From assembly GCA_028829895.1 (NCBI GenBank), contig CM054181.1, forward strand, positions 103,506,860 to 103,570,859: a stretch of 64,000 nt of DNA, in the 5' to 3' direction. The translations under genes and the position numbers were made by a program. The stretch comes from Sinotaia quadrata. Its lineage: Eukaryota; Mollusca; Gastropoda; Architaenioglossa; Viviparidae. The notes beneath the pieces are model-generated. The model was not told the DNA's origin. It worked only from the letters and a program-made list of their open reading frames with translations, and did no database searches. Positions 11,692 through 64,000 of this stretch are shown one piece after another (positions within the stretch are counted from its first letter, which is position 1; each line of letters opens with the position of its first letter).

Positions 11692-11796
11692 ACAAATACA
11701 TAACTAGTATGTGCATGCCAATACATAACTAGTATGTGCATGCCAATACATAACTAGTATGTACATGCCAATACATAACTAGTATGTACATGCCTC
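11692..11796. repeat. 25-bp tandem repeat, about 4 copies
   Basis: Tandem copies of aatacataactagtatgtg followed by catgcc. The last two units share a g-to-a change. Confidence 0.92.
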
Positions 11797-14700
11797 TCGT
11801 GTAAAGAGCAAAAGCAGAAGTTCGCTCGACCAACAAATCTAAAAGTTCTGTGTACATCCTGGATAAAAATTGGCAAAGGAAAACGTTTACTCAACACAAA
11901 TACACAGCCTATCTGTACGTGTTTCGAACTTGATTGGTTAAAATTTACTCTAGTTAGTGACCCTTGGTATGTAGCCTATTTTTGAACAGTAATTATTCGT
12001 TCCCAGCTTCTGTCCACACACGCAATAGTCCGCCACACCGTGACCACCTTCTCTCGGCTACGACTGGGTAAACATGTTACGTTTCCAGTATTTCTTTATA
12101 GACCCTGCCTAGGATTTTTAAGGACTTTAAAATGATAGATTAAATTAATTCCTTCTCTCTATCCTACACAGACTGGTTGCCTAAATTATCATTCGACTAA
12201 CTTAAAAATGCGTCTTGTAGTGCAGACAACAGATTTACGAACTGACAATTTACGTACAAAAGCTGGCTTGGAGTCGTTAAATTCCTCTAAATTAATATGC
12301 ATTCGTTACGTCATTCTGCTCAATCGCCCCCATCCAAACCATGTGTAAACATTAGGTCTAAGATGCATAAAAATGTACTACAAAGAGGGTTTAACAATTT
12401 AAAATAAGATTAAATAAGTTTTAACAATTTAACAAATAATCAATATACGAGCGTGAAGTCTAATTCTACTCAGCAGGTAAGGTGCTTATTGTTTACGAGA
12501 ATGTGCCATGAGAAATGTTCCTTGTGATTTTTGATCATCAGAGTTATAACTTAACTTTTGAAGGTTGCCACGTGGGTTCGTGATCCAGTCCAAACCGGTC
12601 TACCTCACTTGTCGTTCGTCAGCAAAATGCACACAGCATAACAATGGAAACTGTCTCTCAGTTAACACACTGAATGGAACTGTAAGTGTAGACAAGACAT
12701 GCAGACCTGCTCGTCGGCGCTGTCTCAACAATGGTAGTAGGACTATGAAGGAATCGAACTCAACTCAAAGAGTTCAGAACCGGGCTTTAACTTAGGAACC
12801 AAAGACCGACCTGAAAACAAGAACGTTTTCGTAATCGTTCTGCGTTTAACGTTCGCCAACCTAAGCACGATTCGATTTAAATGCTCGAGTTAGAAATTTG
12901 ACTGGCGTCGTTTACAATTTAGATTAGGAAATATAATCTCACGCATTTACATTTAACAAGCATGATGTATGAATTACCAAATATTTACAACGTTAAAATT
13001 TAGAGTTCATACAAAAGGACAATTCAAATCAAGCAAAGCGCTTTACAATTTACATTAAAATTACACGCATTAATTTGAATTACATAGGACATTCATGTCG
13101 GGCACAGGCACCCCTGGCTCTAGTGAATTTAAAGTTATATAAATTAAAGTTACAATGGAAAAGAGTTACAATGATTTATATACAATAACTTATGGGTTTT
13201 GTCATTTACAAACGAACCCTGCTTAAGCTACAGTAGCAATGCATAGCACAAAAATTACATACATAGTTCAAAATGCAAAATACAATTAAATAAATGCAGT
13301 ACCTTTGCTAGAAGTCGAAGTGTTATCTCAGCAATCGCGTCGGTTGTTCCTCTATGACTCACGAATACGCAACGGTACAAGGTGTCAGTATGACGTCGGT
13401 GCTTCTGGATTTCGGAGTGGCTATACGACCGCGTTTTACCGTATTTATCAAAAAGCATAGAGCGCATCACGTGACGGGTCACGTGGTATGTGGTTGGTTC
13501 GAGAATCTAGACAATGGCCTAAAGTTACATAACGTTCCTGACCTCTTTGCTAGAAGCTTCTCGATACTGATGTATCATGGGAGAACTTTAACAAAGGAAT
13601 TTCAAATCTTGATATTTGAAAACAGCAAGTGGGTCAAGAAGTCATGACATTTTTATCAGACTGTGACAAAACACATACGTGCAATACTGTATGAAATGAC
13701 GTCAATGAATGACTTCCTGGAATTTTTAGTCTCTGATAAACTGACAGGTAAATGATAAAACTTATGAACAATGCCAGCAACAACTTCATCAAATAGTGCA
13801 AATAATTTGTATGAAATTGTTGATGTTGCTAACTTTCGTGAGTGATCAATAGGACTTACTTCATTATGTATTAAAGAGTAAAGTTGTAGCTATTTTCTTC
13901 TTCAATCAAAACCACAATAAGTTGCATACAACTTCCCGTTGTCTGTATAAAATATTATATTTGACATTGGTGGAGAGTAAAGTTGTAGCTATTTTCTCCT
14001 TCAATCAAAACCACAATAATAACAACGAGCAGCATAACGCAGTTTCATAATCATTTCTACACATTTTAATATTTACCTATACCTATTGTATTTAACACTG
14101 CACAATTAAAATAAAAATAATTGAAATGAATAAGCATTTAAAATGAATGTAATGCTTGCAGGAATAAAACCATATCTTTTGTTGCTTTGATCTTTACTCC
14201 AGATTTAAATTTGAGATTGTTTGTTTAGGAACTACCTAAGTAAAGCTTAAACTTTTATTTTATTTGTGTCATGGAACTATGACTATTTTATAATTAAATT
14301 AAAACTTTTTACTGTTTGTCTTGATATTAATTATAATTTCGTAAACATGTTCCTACCGGCAGGCAAGGTGAAAAAGTAGGAATGTCTTCTAACGGAACAG
14401 TTATCTTTAACAAGGTGTCTGGTGAACGTGAGCTGTACACGTCACTGGTTGAATGCAACCTTCATCGGACAGAGACTCTAGAAAGGAAAAGACGGGTGAT
14501 TTAGAGCTTTTCTACGTGCATCTAGAGGGTGTATCTAGCCACTTGCTCTCTGCTACACGAATCAAAGGGGCTTAATCAAAGGGGCTTTTCTTAACAACTA
14601 GTAGATATGCATTGTTGCAAGGTGGTGTGGCTATGTACCGCCAATGTTAAAAAAAAAACTTCCTCAGATAACTGTCGAACTCGAATGACGTCCTAAGAAT

Positions 14701-15238
14701 GGATAAAAGTGAGGTAGTCATAGTGATACAGGCCACAATTTGCTGCTTAGCAAAACCTACGCTAATTATATACTCAAATTCGACGGGCCATTCATTTGCC
14801 AAGGAGTTTTACAGGCAGACAGCTTAGAAGGGAGCTGTCTACAAATTTTATTTGTTTATAATGCGAAAGTCCTTATAATTTGACGATGAACACTAATATG
14901 TGAATGTGTGAGAAATTTTACATCCCTTTTACTTACATTTTGTACAGTTTGCATCAATTTTCCTTAAGTGCAAGTTTTCACAAGCAAAGATATAGCAACA
15001 CATTGCGCATTATAATGATAATTGATTTTGCTTTCTTAAAGAGATCAATAATGATAATTGAGGATACAAAAAATTGTAGCATTGCACAACTCTAAACTTT
15101 AAAATAAAAAAAATAATTTTATAATTTTAAATATTTTTTATAAATAATTTTGTGACTAATCTATTACCAGGGACCAATATCGGTTTTTGTGAATACAAGA
15201 CGGCACTGGAATCTAAATTATATATGCCAGCGCAAATA
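11797..15238. other. 3.4 kb without a recognised gene
   Basis: I found no exon with a family match or a coherent pair of splice sites on either strand. Overlapping open frames on both strands at 13255-13647 have no recognisable domain. A phrase of about 45 bp (gagtaaagttgtagctattt and following) occurs twice, near 13876 and 13976. Confidence 0.55.
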
Positions 15239-15594
15239 ATCGAACTCTCGACATTTCTATGTGATCCATTATGTTAGAAAGGTATGACCACACTGATCAC
15301 GTTTTCGTCATCGAACTCTCGACATTTCTATGTGAACCACTTTGTTAGAAAGGTGTGACCATAGTGATCACGTTTTCGTCATCGAACTCTCGACATTTCT
15401 ATGTGAACCATTATGTTAGAAAGGTGTGACCATAGTGAGCACGTTTTCGTCATCGAACTCTCGACATTTCTATGTGAACCATTATGTTAGACAGGTGTGA
15501 CCATAGTGATCACGTTTTCGTCATCGAACTCTCGACATTTCTATGTGATCCATTATGTTAGAAAGGTGTGACCATAGTGGTCACGTTTTCGTGT
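15239..15594. repeat. 71-bp minisatellite, 5 copies
   Basis: Units begin cgaactctcgacatttctat and include gtgaccatagtgatcacg. Starts at 15241, 15312 and 15383 give a 71-bp period. Units differ at a few positions only. Confidence 0.93.
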
Positions 15595-15892
15595 CCAATA
15601 TGCAGATTAAAGAAAAGATGAGTTCATGCAAATATTCTTCACGCATATTCACGCACAAACACATATATACATCCATATTCGGCCAATAATCTAGTTATCA
15701 GTTTTGTTCTGTAAAAGACAAGACATTTTTTATAATAGCTGAATGGGTGCGCAGAAACATGCATACTATTTACTATATTTACTATGCATACTATTTACTT
15801 TTATTAAAAAATATTTAAAGACTATAGCAGCACATTTATTTAATATGTCAGCTGAGATTAAATTGTAATATTGTAATATCAATATAGTAAAG

Positions 15893-16075
15893 GGGAAATT
15901 GCATTAATCCCCAGTAACTAAATGGAAATTGCATTCATTCTCAGTAACTAAAAGAAAAATGCATTAATCCTCAGTAAATAAAAGGAAATTGCATTCATCC
16001 TCAGTGACTAACAGGAAAGTGCATTAATCCTCATTAGCTAACACGAAAATGCATTTAATCTCAGTAACTAATTTA
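15893..16075. repeat. About 30-bp tandem repeat, 6 copies
   Basis: Degenerate tandem units of the form tgcattaatcctcagtaact followed by aaaaggaaat. Confidence 0.9.
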
Positions 16076-16661
16076 CAACTTTCCAGTCTGTCTGACTATT
16101 GAGTTAAGGGTCAAAATAAAACAATTTTTAAGTGACCAAGTCTTCTCCGATCACTCCGCGGTGAAATTAATTTATCATAAGGAAATTTTTTAACATACCA
16201 CAACTAACAATAAACCTGATGAGTGATTTGCATTCTTCGTGCACAAAAGTATTTACTCCTAAACTGAACGTCGACTTTTATGCTGAAGAAAGGTCTCACT
16301 ACGGTTTTCATTCTCTGCTTGCTGTAATATTAATGTTTAGGTTTGAAGGCAGCGCACCAAGTTTGTTCATCGTCGAAACTGTTCTTTATGCGCGAATTAT
16401 CTTTTATGCGTTTCCCAGATCAATGCTTTTAGCATCTCTCATTTCCTTATTCTCAGTACTTCTTCATAAGGAAAATTTCTATTTAGCGTTAGCATGGTTG
16501 TTTACAATTCCTCAACAAACTGTGAAAGAATTGCTTATGAAACGTAATATTTTTTCTTTAGTTTGTTAGATGTATTTATGTTAATTACTGCAGAGCGTCA
16601 GACATTTATTTTCAAAAGATATTTGGGTGTGGTGGGCAAAAATACGTTTTGCGTCACATCT
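16076..16661. other. No gene supported; one 116-residue open frame
   Basis: The plus-strand frame at 16219-16569 (116 codons) has a hydrophobic middle but no recognisable domain and no flanking splice sites that I trust. It is probably chance. Confidence 0.4.
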
Positions 16662-17813
16662 CTAGAAGCATTACTCATACTCAAGTGGTTTTAAGTTTTG
16701 TGTCCCAACTCAAGAAGCATTACTCATACTCAAGTGGTTTTAAGTTTTGTGTCCCAACTCAAGAAGCATTACTCATACTCAAGTGGTTTTAAGTTTTGTG
16801 TCCCAACTCAAGAAGCATTACTCATACTCAAGTGGTTTTAAGTTTTGTGTCCCAACTCAAGAAGCATTACTCATACTCAAGTGGTTTTAAGTTTTGTGTC
16901 CCAACTCAAGAAGCATTACTCATACTCAAGTGGTTTTAAGTTTTGTGTCCCAACTCAAGAAGCATTACTCATACTCAAGTGGTTTTAAGTTTTGTGTCCC
17001 AACTCAAGAAGCATTACTCATACTCAAGTGGTTTTAAGTTTTGTGTCCCAACTCAAGAAGCATTACTCATACTCAAGTGGTTTTAAGTTTTGTGTCCCAA
17101 CTCAAGAAGCATTACTCATACTCAAGTGGTTTTAAGTTTTGTGTCCCAACTCAAGAAGCATTACTCATACTCAAGTGGTTTTAAGTTTTGTGTCCCAACT
17201 CTAGAAGCATTACTCATACTCAAGTGGTTTTAAGTTTTGTGTCCCAACTCAAGAAGCATTACTCATACTCAAGTGGTTTTAAGTTTTGTGTCCCAACTCT
17301 AGAAGCATTACTCATACTCAAGTGGTTTTAAGTTTTGTGTCCCAACTCAAGAAGCATTACTCATACTCAAGTGGTTTTAAGTTTTGTGTCCCAACTCAAG
17401 AAGCATTACTCATACTCAAGTGGTTTTAAGTTTTGTGTCCCAACTCAAGAAGCATTACTCATACTCAAGTGGTTTTAAGTTTTGTGTCCCAACTCAAGAA
17501 GCATTACTCATACTCAAGTGGTTTTAAGTTTTGTGTCCCAACTCAAGAAGCATTACTCATACTCAAGTGGTTTTAAGTTTTGTGTCCCAACTCAAGAAGC
17601 ATTACTCATACTCAAGTGGTTTTAAGTTTTGTGTCCCAACTCAAGAAGCATTACTCATACTCAAGTGGTTTTAAGTTTTGTGTCCCAACTCAAGAAGCAT
17701 TACTCATACTCAAGTGGTTTTAAGTTTTGTGTCCCAACTCTAGAAGCATTACTCATACTCAAGTGGTTTTAAGTTTTGTGTCCCAACTCAAGAAGCATTA
17801 CTCATACTCAAGT
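16662..17813. repeat. 49-bp minisatellite, about 23 copies, nearly perfect
   Basis: The unit carries aagaagcattactcatactc, then aagtggttttaagttttgtg, then tcccaactc. Successive starts (16712, 16761) give a 49-bp period. Across the array the only obvious variant is ctcaag versus ctctag at the unit junction, in a few units. The high homogeneity suggests recent expansion or ongoing homogenisation. Confidence 0.96.
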
Positions 17814-17912
17814 TAAGGAGAAAATGTCAGTGAGTGCGTGGGTGAGCGAGCGCGTGAGTAGACTAGTGAGTGAGTGGGCGAGTAAGTTAGTGAGCGGGTT
17901 TATGAGTGAGTG
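17814..17912. repeat. Degenerate gagt/gagc tetranucleotide run
   Basis: Imperfect gtga-type tetranucleotide repeats directly after the 49-bp array. Confidence 0.8.
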
Positions 17913-20061
17913 AGTATATTTATTTAACTTATTTTTCCCTTATTTCAGTTTTATTATATAATAAGAAATATTTGTATAAATAAAGGTCCAATTCACTTTA
18001 ACTGTAAGATATTTTATCAAACTCCCTAACTCAGAAGAGAAAAAAGTTAATGAAAATCTGATTAAGGGGGTTGGGATTAAAAAACACAAATTTTAAAATT
18101 AATTTTAAAAGAATATATTTTTTAATGTTTGACAAATGGATTGAACTATAATAAAATAGCAATCATGATTTACTATTCTTGCAATTTATGAGTATACATG
18201 CACTCACAAATGATGAGTGCTCTTTGATCATGTAATTGTTTGCATTGATGTTGCCCGAAGTGAAATTAAATGTAAGAATTTTGTCATTTATTGAGTATAA
18301 GAAAAATGTGTCAGAAAATATATTTCTGAAAATTGTAACACCTAAAGTCCGCATTTTAAAGAGTTTATCTAGATAAATAAATAAAGTTTATTCTTACCCT
18401 GACCAACAGTCTGCCAGTGCTAAAATGGAAAAGAAAACAATAAAGAACATGAAAGACGAACGAGTCTTCATCTCCCCAAAACTCCTGAAATGCAAACACC
18501 AACTGCAAGAGACCTTTCTTTCCTTTCTGCAAGCAGTTTTATTATGAAAGCCTGTGAGGAAGTGTAAAAGTCACGTGATTCTTAACAGCGAACAAAAGAC
18601 AGATGCAGACTGACTCAATTTGTATTTGAATTCAAGGCATAGAAAAATAGTAAAAGACGGTAGCTATTTAAAATTTAGGCCAGCATGGCGACTTACTTGA
18701 CCAAAAGCGACTTTTAGAATTTTATATAGCAGGTTGATATTATTGACCAATGGCCTGTTTAACCCCTATGGATACACATTGTATGTATATATATAATTTA
18801 ATATACACACGCGTGTGCACGCGCATGTGTTTACAAATAAGTACCACATTCATACCCACGATAATATCCAATAGGAAATGAGTGACATCAGAGCTATAAA
18901 TATGCACTTATATTCGCTTTAATACTTGTAATATACGTATGTATTGTGACGGCCTTCCTACTACTAGACAAATAAGATGTTACAATTTTGCATTAAAAAG
19001 CCCCAATGATTTCGTAAATAGATTAAACGAAGTCGAGTTTAAAACATAATGATTTACTGGTGAATTTATCACCAAAGAGGATTCTTGGAAATCGCGTCAC
19101 GACTGAAATATATATGACCTTCGTGTGAAAGTGGACCCCCCCGGATTGATCAGCATAGAGTGGATATTGAGATATATATAAAGTCGCTATAACGTGTTTC
19201 AAATTCTAGTCTGCATTGTGCAGCTTCAAGTGAAGGTTTTAATATTTACAACAGCATTCATTTTTTTAAAAAAAATGTCTATAAATAAATGGGAAAATCT
19301 ATTCACACTTTCGTAAAAGACAAGTAGTGACGTGGCGTATGTTGAGGTTGTGCTGAACCAGGAAGTATGTTTAAAGACATTGGTGTGGATGGGGTGGGCA
19401 CCTTCCTGAATGTAGAGTAAATAAGAGTGTTGACATTGGTATTTTCACAATATAATTAACTTGGGGTTTAAAGTAATGAGCAAAATGGAAGGGCGTTTGA
19501 TATAATAAACATTCACCATATGCGTTCACAGAAAACAAAAACATGCAACAAATGTGCATTGCACGTAAAGCGTTTATAAAGTGTGACCATTGTAGCTTTT
19601 AATATCCAGATGTGCGTTTTAACACATAACCCAACCTTTTGCTGTTAGTAGGCTATTGACATATTGTTAATTTTCAGTGCTATTTTATCAAGCACATCAA
19701 GTTTATATTTACTGCTGACTTTGTTTATGAACCACTAAACCTAAACAACTTATTTTAAAGGAGTAAAAACATTACGAAAGACTTTGACATGGATATAGTC
19801 GTCATTAACGAGAGCATAGGTTCATTCGTTACCAGTTTATATAGATAAATGTGTGCTGAACATGCCTTATGTATATAAGCAACTCTTCGGTATAATCTAA
19901 GCATTTTAGAATATGAGTAATTAATGGAAGTGTGTGACGTCATCCACTGTGGAGACAAACTTCGATTCAGGTCACTTTGACATTTCATTAAAAAAATCTT
20001 TGAATTTTCCTTATTCAGTGATGTACATTATTCCTGTCATTATATATATAATCGAAACTCC
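17913..20061. other. No gene recognised
   Basis: AT-rich sequence 3' of the receptor gene (which is on the minus strand). No exon with a family match was seen. A clear AATAAA-type polyadenylation signal on the minus strand shortly after the stop codon could not be singled out. Confidence 0.5.
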
Positions 20062-20500
20062 TCAGGAAATATTTACACGTCATCATATACAGAATCATTT
20101 GTCCCAAGGAAGTCTTTTTTTCACATCATTACATATAGAATCGTTTATCTTTATGAAACATTTACACGTCATATTTACAGAATCACTTGTCCTAAGGAAG
20201 TCTTTTTCACATCATTACATATAGATAAAATCGTTTATATTTGGAAATATTTACACGTCATATTTACAGAATCGCTTGTCCTAAGGAAGTCTTTTTCACA
20301 TCATTACATATAGATAAAATCGTTTATATTTGGAAATATTTACACGTCATATTTACAGATTCGCTTGTCCTAAGGAAGTCTTTTTCACATCATTACATAT
20401 AGATAAAATCGTTTATATTTGGAAATATTTACACGTCATATTTACAGAATCGCTTGTCCTAATGGCATCTTTTCACATCGATATATAGAGAATTTCTTGC
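20062..20500. repeat. About 89-bp tandem repeat, 4-5 copies
   Basis: Units carry atttacacgtcatatttaca, then gaatcgcttgtcctaaggaa, then a catcattacatatagataaa block. The cttgtcctaagg landmark recurs at about 20185, 20275 and 20364. It lies in the likely 3' UTR or downstream flank of the receptor gene. Confidence 0.9.
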
Positions 20501-20675
20501 CCTATGCAAATCTTTTCAAGTCATTATATACAGAAAAACTTGTCGTAAGGAAATCTGCGCGTGTGGTAGTATACAGAATCCAATAGTCCTAAGGAAATTT
20601 GGGCGTGTGGTAGTATACAGAATCCAATAGTCCTAAGGAAATTTGGGCGTGTCGTAGTATACAGAATCCAATATC

Positions 20676-61570
<40,895 letters not shown>

Positions 61571-61582
61571 CCTGGTAAACTG

Positions 61583-61624
61583 CATGCAATGCCAGAGCAA
61601 AATCCAAGTCTCTGTTCTCAGTTC
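61583..61624 (-). promoter_or_regulatory. Upstream in-frame ATG and candidate 5' UTR acceptor of the receptor gene
   Basis: An ATG at 61585-61583 is in frame with the chosen start and has T at -3. A pyrimidine-rich stretch ending CTGGATTGCAG (AG at 61625-61624) could be a 3' splice site for a non-coding first exon further upstream. No promoter could be placed. Confidence 0.4.
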
Positions 61625-62263
61625 TGCAATCCAGGAAATTTAAGTAAAATTGACAACTCGTTTCTGGCCAATCACAAGCAATCTTGATTTTCCTTGTACC
61701 GGTATTATTCTGTGATTCCAGCTAAGCGTGAAGAATAAAATTCGATTTAAAAATTACACACCTGTTCTCCTCTTAATACAAGTTTTACCGTTAATAGTTC
61801 AGGTTTGGAACTGACGCTTTCTTAGATCTCTAACAATTAATTAAAGTTGTGTCTTTCTTGAACAAAAATAATGCACGATATTACAGAATCGAGTTGAATA
61901 AGGTTTCAGTAACAATTTTTATTTTAATTCAACTACAACCTACCTAACACATCATTTAACAATAGCGTTACTTGTATTATTGAAGAATTAAATATTTTAC
62001 CCCCATCAAATGTAAATGTATATATTAATTGTACAATGCAGAAAGAGCAAGAAAAATATCAATATACTCAAAACTACTACAAACTTAGCAGCATATCAAA
62101 TCAAAATTAAGTAATGAAGTGCAGCTATTACTAACGAGTTTCCAGAGGGTAGAGATATTAATTAGGTATAGATAACATTTTCTCAGTGATGTGATATTAC
62201 CACTACATCTCTGTGATGTTATATTACAACTCCTGTATCTGAAAGATGATATTTGATACATAG
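61624..62263. other. 5' flank of the receptor gene
   Basis: AT-rich DNA. Any promoter or non-coding first exon must lie here or further upstream; I cannot place a TATA box or initiator with confidence. Confidence 0.4.
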
Positions 62264-62580
62264 TGTGACGCCAACGCCACTTAGTTAATGAAAAAGATTA
62301 TTATTATTAATGAATCTTGCATAACTAATTAAAAGTGATGGGAATTAATATTTAATTAATTTTCCTCCAGCAGACACCACTCGTCTCTCTCACTAGGCGG
62401 ATATACAGGCGCTGTAAATGTTTTTCTCTCTTTCACAATAATAAAGATAAATATTTACTGTCACACAATATTCAATAGGTGGAAAACTTCTTAATAAGGA
62501 GAAGACAAATCCGGCTTCAATATATATATTTAGCGAGCCCCCATACTTCCACATTCTACTCCAACATAAGATTATCAATA
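62264..62580 (+). repeat. Dispersed TGTGACG-headed repeat, copy 2
   Basis: Same family as 8779-9068: TGTGACGCCAACGCCACTTAG, cagcagacaccact, ggcgctgtaaatg, ctgtcacacaatattc and aaacttcttaataagga. Substitutions and small indels separate the copies. Confidence 0.75.
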
Positions 62581-62871
62581 TGCATAAGAAGGTCAATAAA
62601 TTTAAAAATAAATTTATTAAATCAACAATCAAATATACAAACGACAAATACAATTAAATTGATTACTTGACACTGATATTTCTATGAACCCACATTTGGA
62701 AAATTTTATTATTACATTCTTATGCGTAAAATACAACTCAGCAATAGAGTCATTACAAATCACAGGATAGTCTTATCAGAGAACAAGAATGGAGTTATTA
62801 GAGATAAGTTATAATAGTTTTACGTAACCTTGTTTAACTGCTATCTCGATAGTCCTTCCGCATGCTTTTGC
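62581..62871. other. No gene recognised
   Basis: AT-rich DNA, possibly the continuation of the dispersed repeat. The phrase taaatcaacaatcaaatat is shared, inverted, with 1930-1965. Confidence 0.4.
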
Positions 62872-63055
62872 AACAAAAGACACAAGTTATTGCCAGCAGT
62901 TATTATGTCAACAAAGACACAAGTTATTGCCAGCAGTTATTATGTCAACAAAGACACAAGTTATTGCCAGCAGTTATTATGTCAACAAAGACACAAGTTA
63001 TTGCCAGCAGTTATTATGTCAACAAAGACACAAGTTATTGCCAGCAGTAATTACA
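62872..63055. repeat. 37-bp minisatellite, 5 copies
   Basis: Units carry cacaagttattgccagcagt followed by tattatgtcaacaaaga, practically identical until the last copy. Confidence 0.95.
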
Positions 63056-64000
63056 TCAACTCCACATGCCTCACTCACATGTTGAAATAAACCATGTTCT
63101 ACTATTTAGAGTTAACCTGGGTGCTTCATTCACCATATCAAATCCGTCAAACAGAACAATACATGTAGTGATGTCCAACAACTTCTCTACGCTAAAAATT
63201 GTTCAGGTGATGGGCCTTTCTTGCTGCCACATATCATTAGAGTGTAATGTGTTCTTACACTTACACACTAGTTCCTGCCTTTACCAGGGTTGGTTTGTAG
63301 CAATTTACAAAAATAAACCACGAGATTCATATAGCAAGTGAAAGGCATGCTTTGTCTCTGTAAAATGGTTTTGTTAATTATTTAATTATTTAACACACAC
63401 TCTTTTATATGTCTTGAGAGGAAAATATATGTGATGACTAGAAATTTCACATCGGAATTTATGATTGGTGTATTCTAAGAACTGTGCGAATTTATGGTGC
63501 AGATGCTGACAAAGAGTTAACGCATTCACAACATTTAAATAATTTTCGTCCTTCTTAAAACATCACTGCTGATCGTTAACAGGACCTTTGAATAATGAAG
63601 ACAAATTCTTATTTTGTTCACTAGCCTCCTATATTTAAAAAAATACTGGATTATATATTTGTTTTAGTTGTGCAATGAACATTCGTTTGAGGGTGATCGA
63701 AGTAATGAAGTATATGAGAGTAAAGTGTAAGAGATAAATCGAACTGCTCTTTAAGGTGTTCTATTTATTTTTATATTGGAGGTCGTGAACTTCATGAACT
63801 CCACTGAGGCTAGAAATCTACAGAAACCATTTCTAGAGTAGAAGTTTGCTAGCCAAAGTAATGTGATTCAAATCAGCCAGTGCATGTAGAGAGTGTAATG
63901 CTGACAAATATCTCACCAGTATGTGATTATGCCCGCGAGGTTGGGTGCCATCCTAAGAGAAGCCCACGTCACTCACTTCCTCCCACAGTCATGCGGAACG
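63056..64000. other. No gene recognised
   Basis: Unique sequence to the window edge without a supportable exon. The 91-codon plus-strand frame at 63066-63341 has no recognised domain. Confidence 0.45.

Noticed and set aside
13255..13647. Overlapping open frames on both strands as a possible small gene
   Set aside because: No recognisable domain, no convincing splice or start signals, and no reason to prefer one strand.
16219..16569. 116-residue plus-strand frame with a hydrophobic segment
   Set aside because: No family resemblance. Length and composition are compatible with chance in AT-rich DNA.
16662..17813. Regular direct repeats suggesting a CRISPR array
   Set aside because: The units are head-to-tail with no unique spacers, and the genome is eukaryotic.

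Overview
The window is eukaryotic and most likely from a gastropod mollusc. It is AT-rich, intron-dense, full of minisatellites and microsatellites, and carries non-LTR and LTR retroelement debris. The species is an inference from the style of the receptor ectodomain and the retroelements; nothing here identifies it.

The one protein-coding host gene I can support runs on the minus strand from about 61,570 (start codon) to 20,676 (stop). I assembled it by hand as 26 coding exons. Every junction is in phase, and the 3,810 coding bases form one uninterrupted frame of 1,269 residues plus a stop. The product is a single-pass receptor with a signal peptide, an EMI-like cysteine-rich segment ending in CCPGW, two EGF-like modules, a roughly 600-residue ectodomain with many N-glycosylation sequons, one fibronectin type III domain, a transmembrane helix with a GxxxG pair, and a tyrosine-kinase-like domain. 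That domain keeps the beta3 lysine, the catalytic-loop Asn, the APE motif and the C-lobe. It has lost the HRD aspartate (HKR), the DFG aspartate (GFG), two glycine-loop glycines and apparently the helix-C glutamate. It is therefore a predicted receptor pseudokinase.

Layout: 1-2,135 holds nothing recognised. 2,136-6,552 holds a 37-bp minisatellite and two nearly identical, 5'-truncated non-LTR retrotransposons of the restriction-like-endonuclease type, head to tail in (TAA)n, plus a third fragment. 6,553-20,500 is gene-poor and rich in tandem arrays, including a very homogeneous 49-bp array and a 36-bp array with a 290-bp higher-order period. 20,546-61,623 is the receptor gene. Its introns hold a decayed relative of the 5' retrotransposons (intron 6), an internally deleted LINE (intron 11), an LTR-like element (intron 8) and a decayed Gag-like region (intron 1). 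61,624-64,000 is non-coding, with a second copy of a dispersed TGTGACG-headed repeat and a 37-bp array.

The most unusual pattern is that several intronic minisatellites are built from the receptor gene's own exon boundaries. Arrays beside exons 2, 16, 17, 21 and 23 repeat the 5' splice site. The array beside exon 13 repeats the 3' splice site plus the first exon bases. The array at exon 26 repeats the end of the coding sequence and its stop codon. The real splice sites therefore sit beside multiple decoys.
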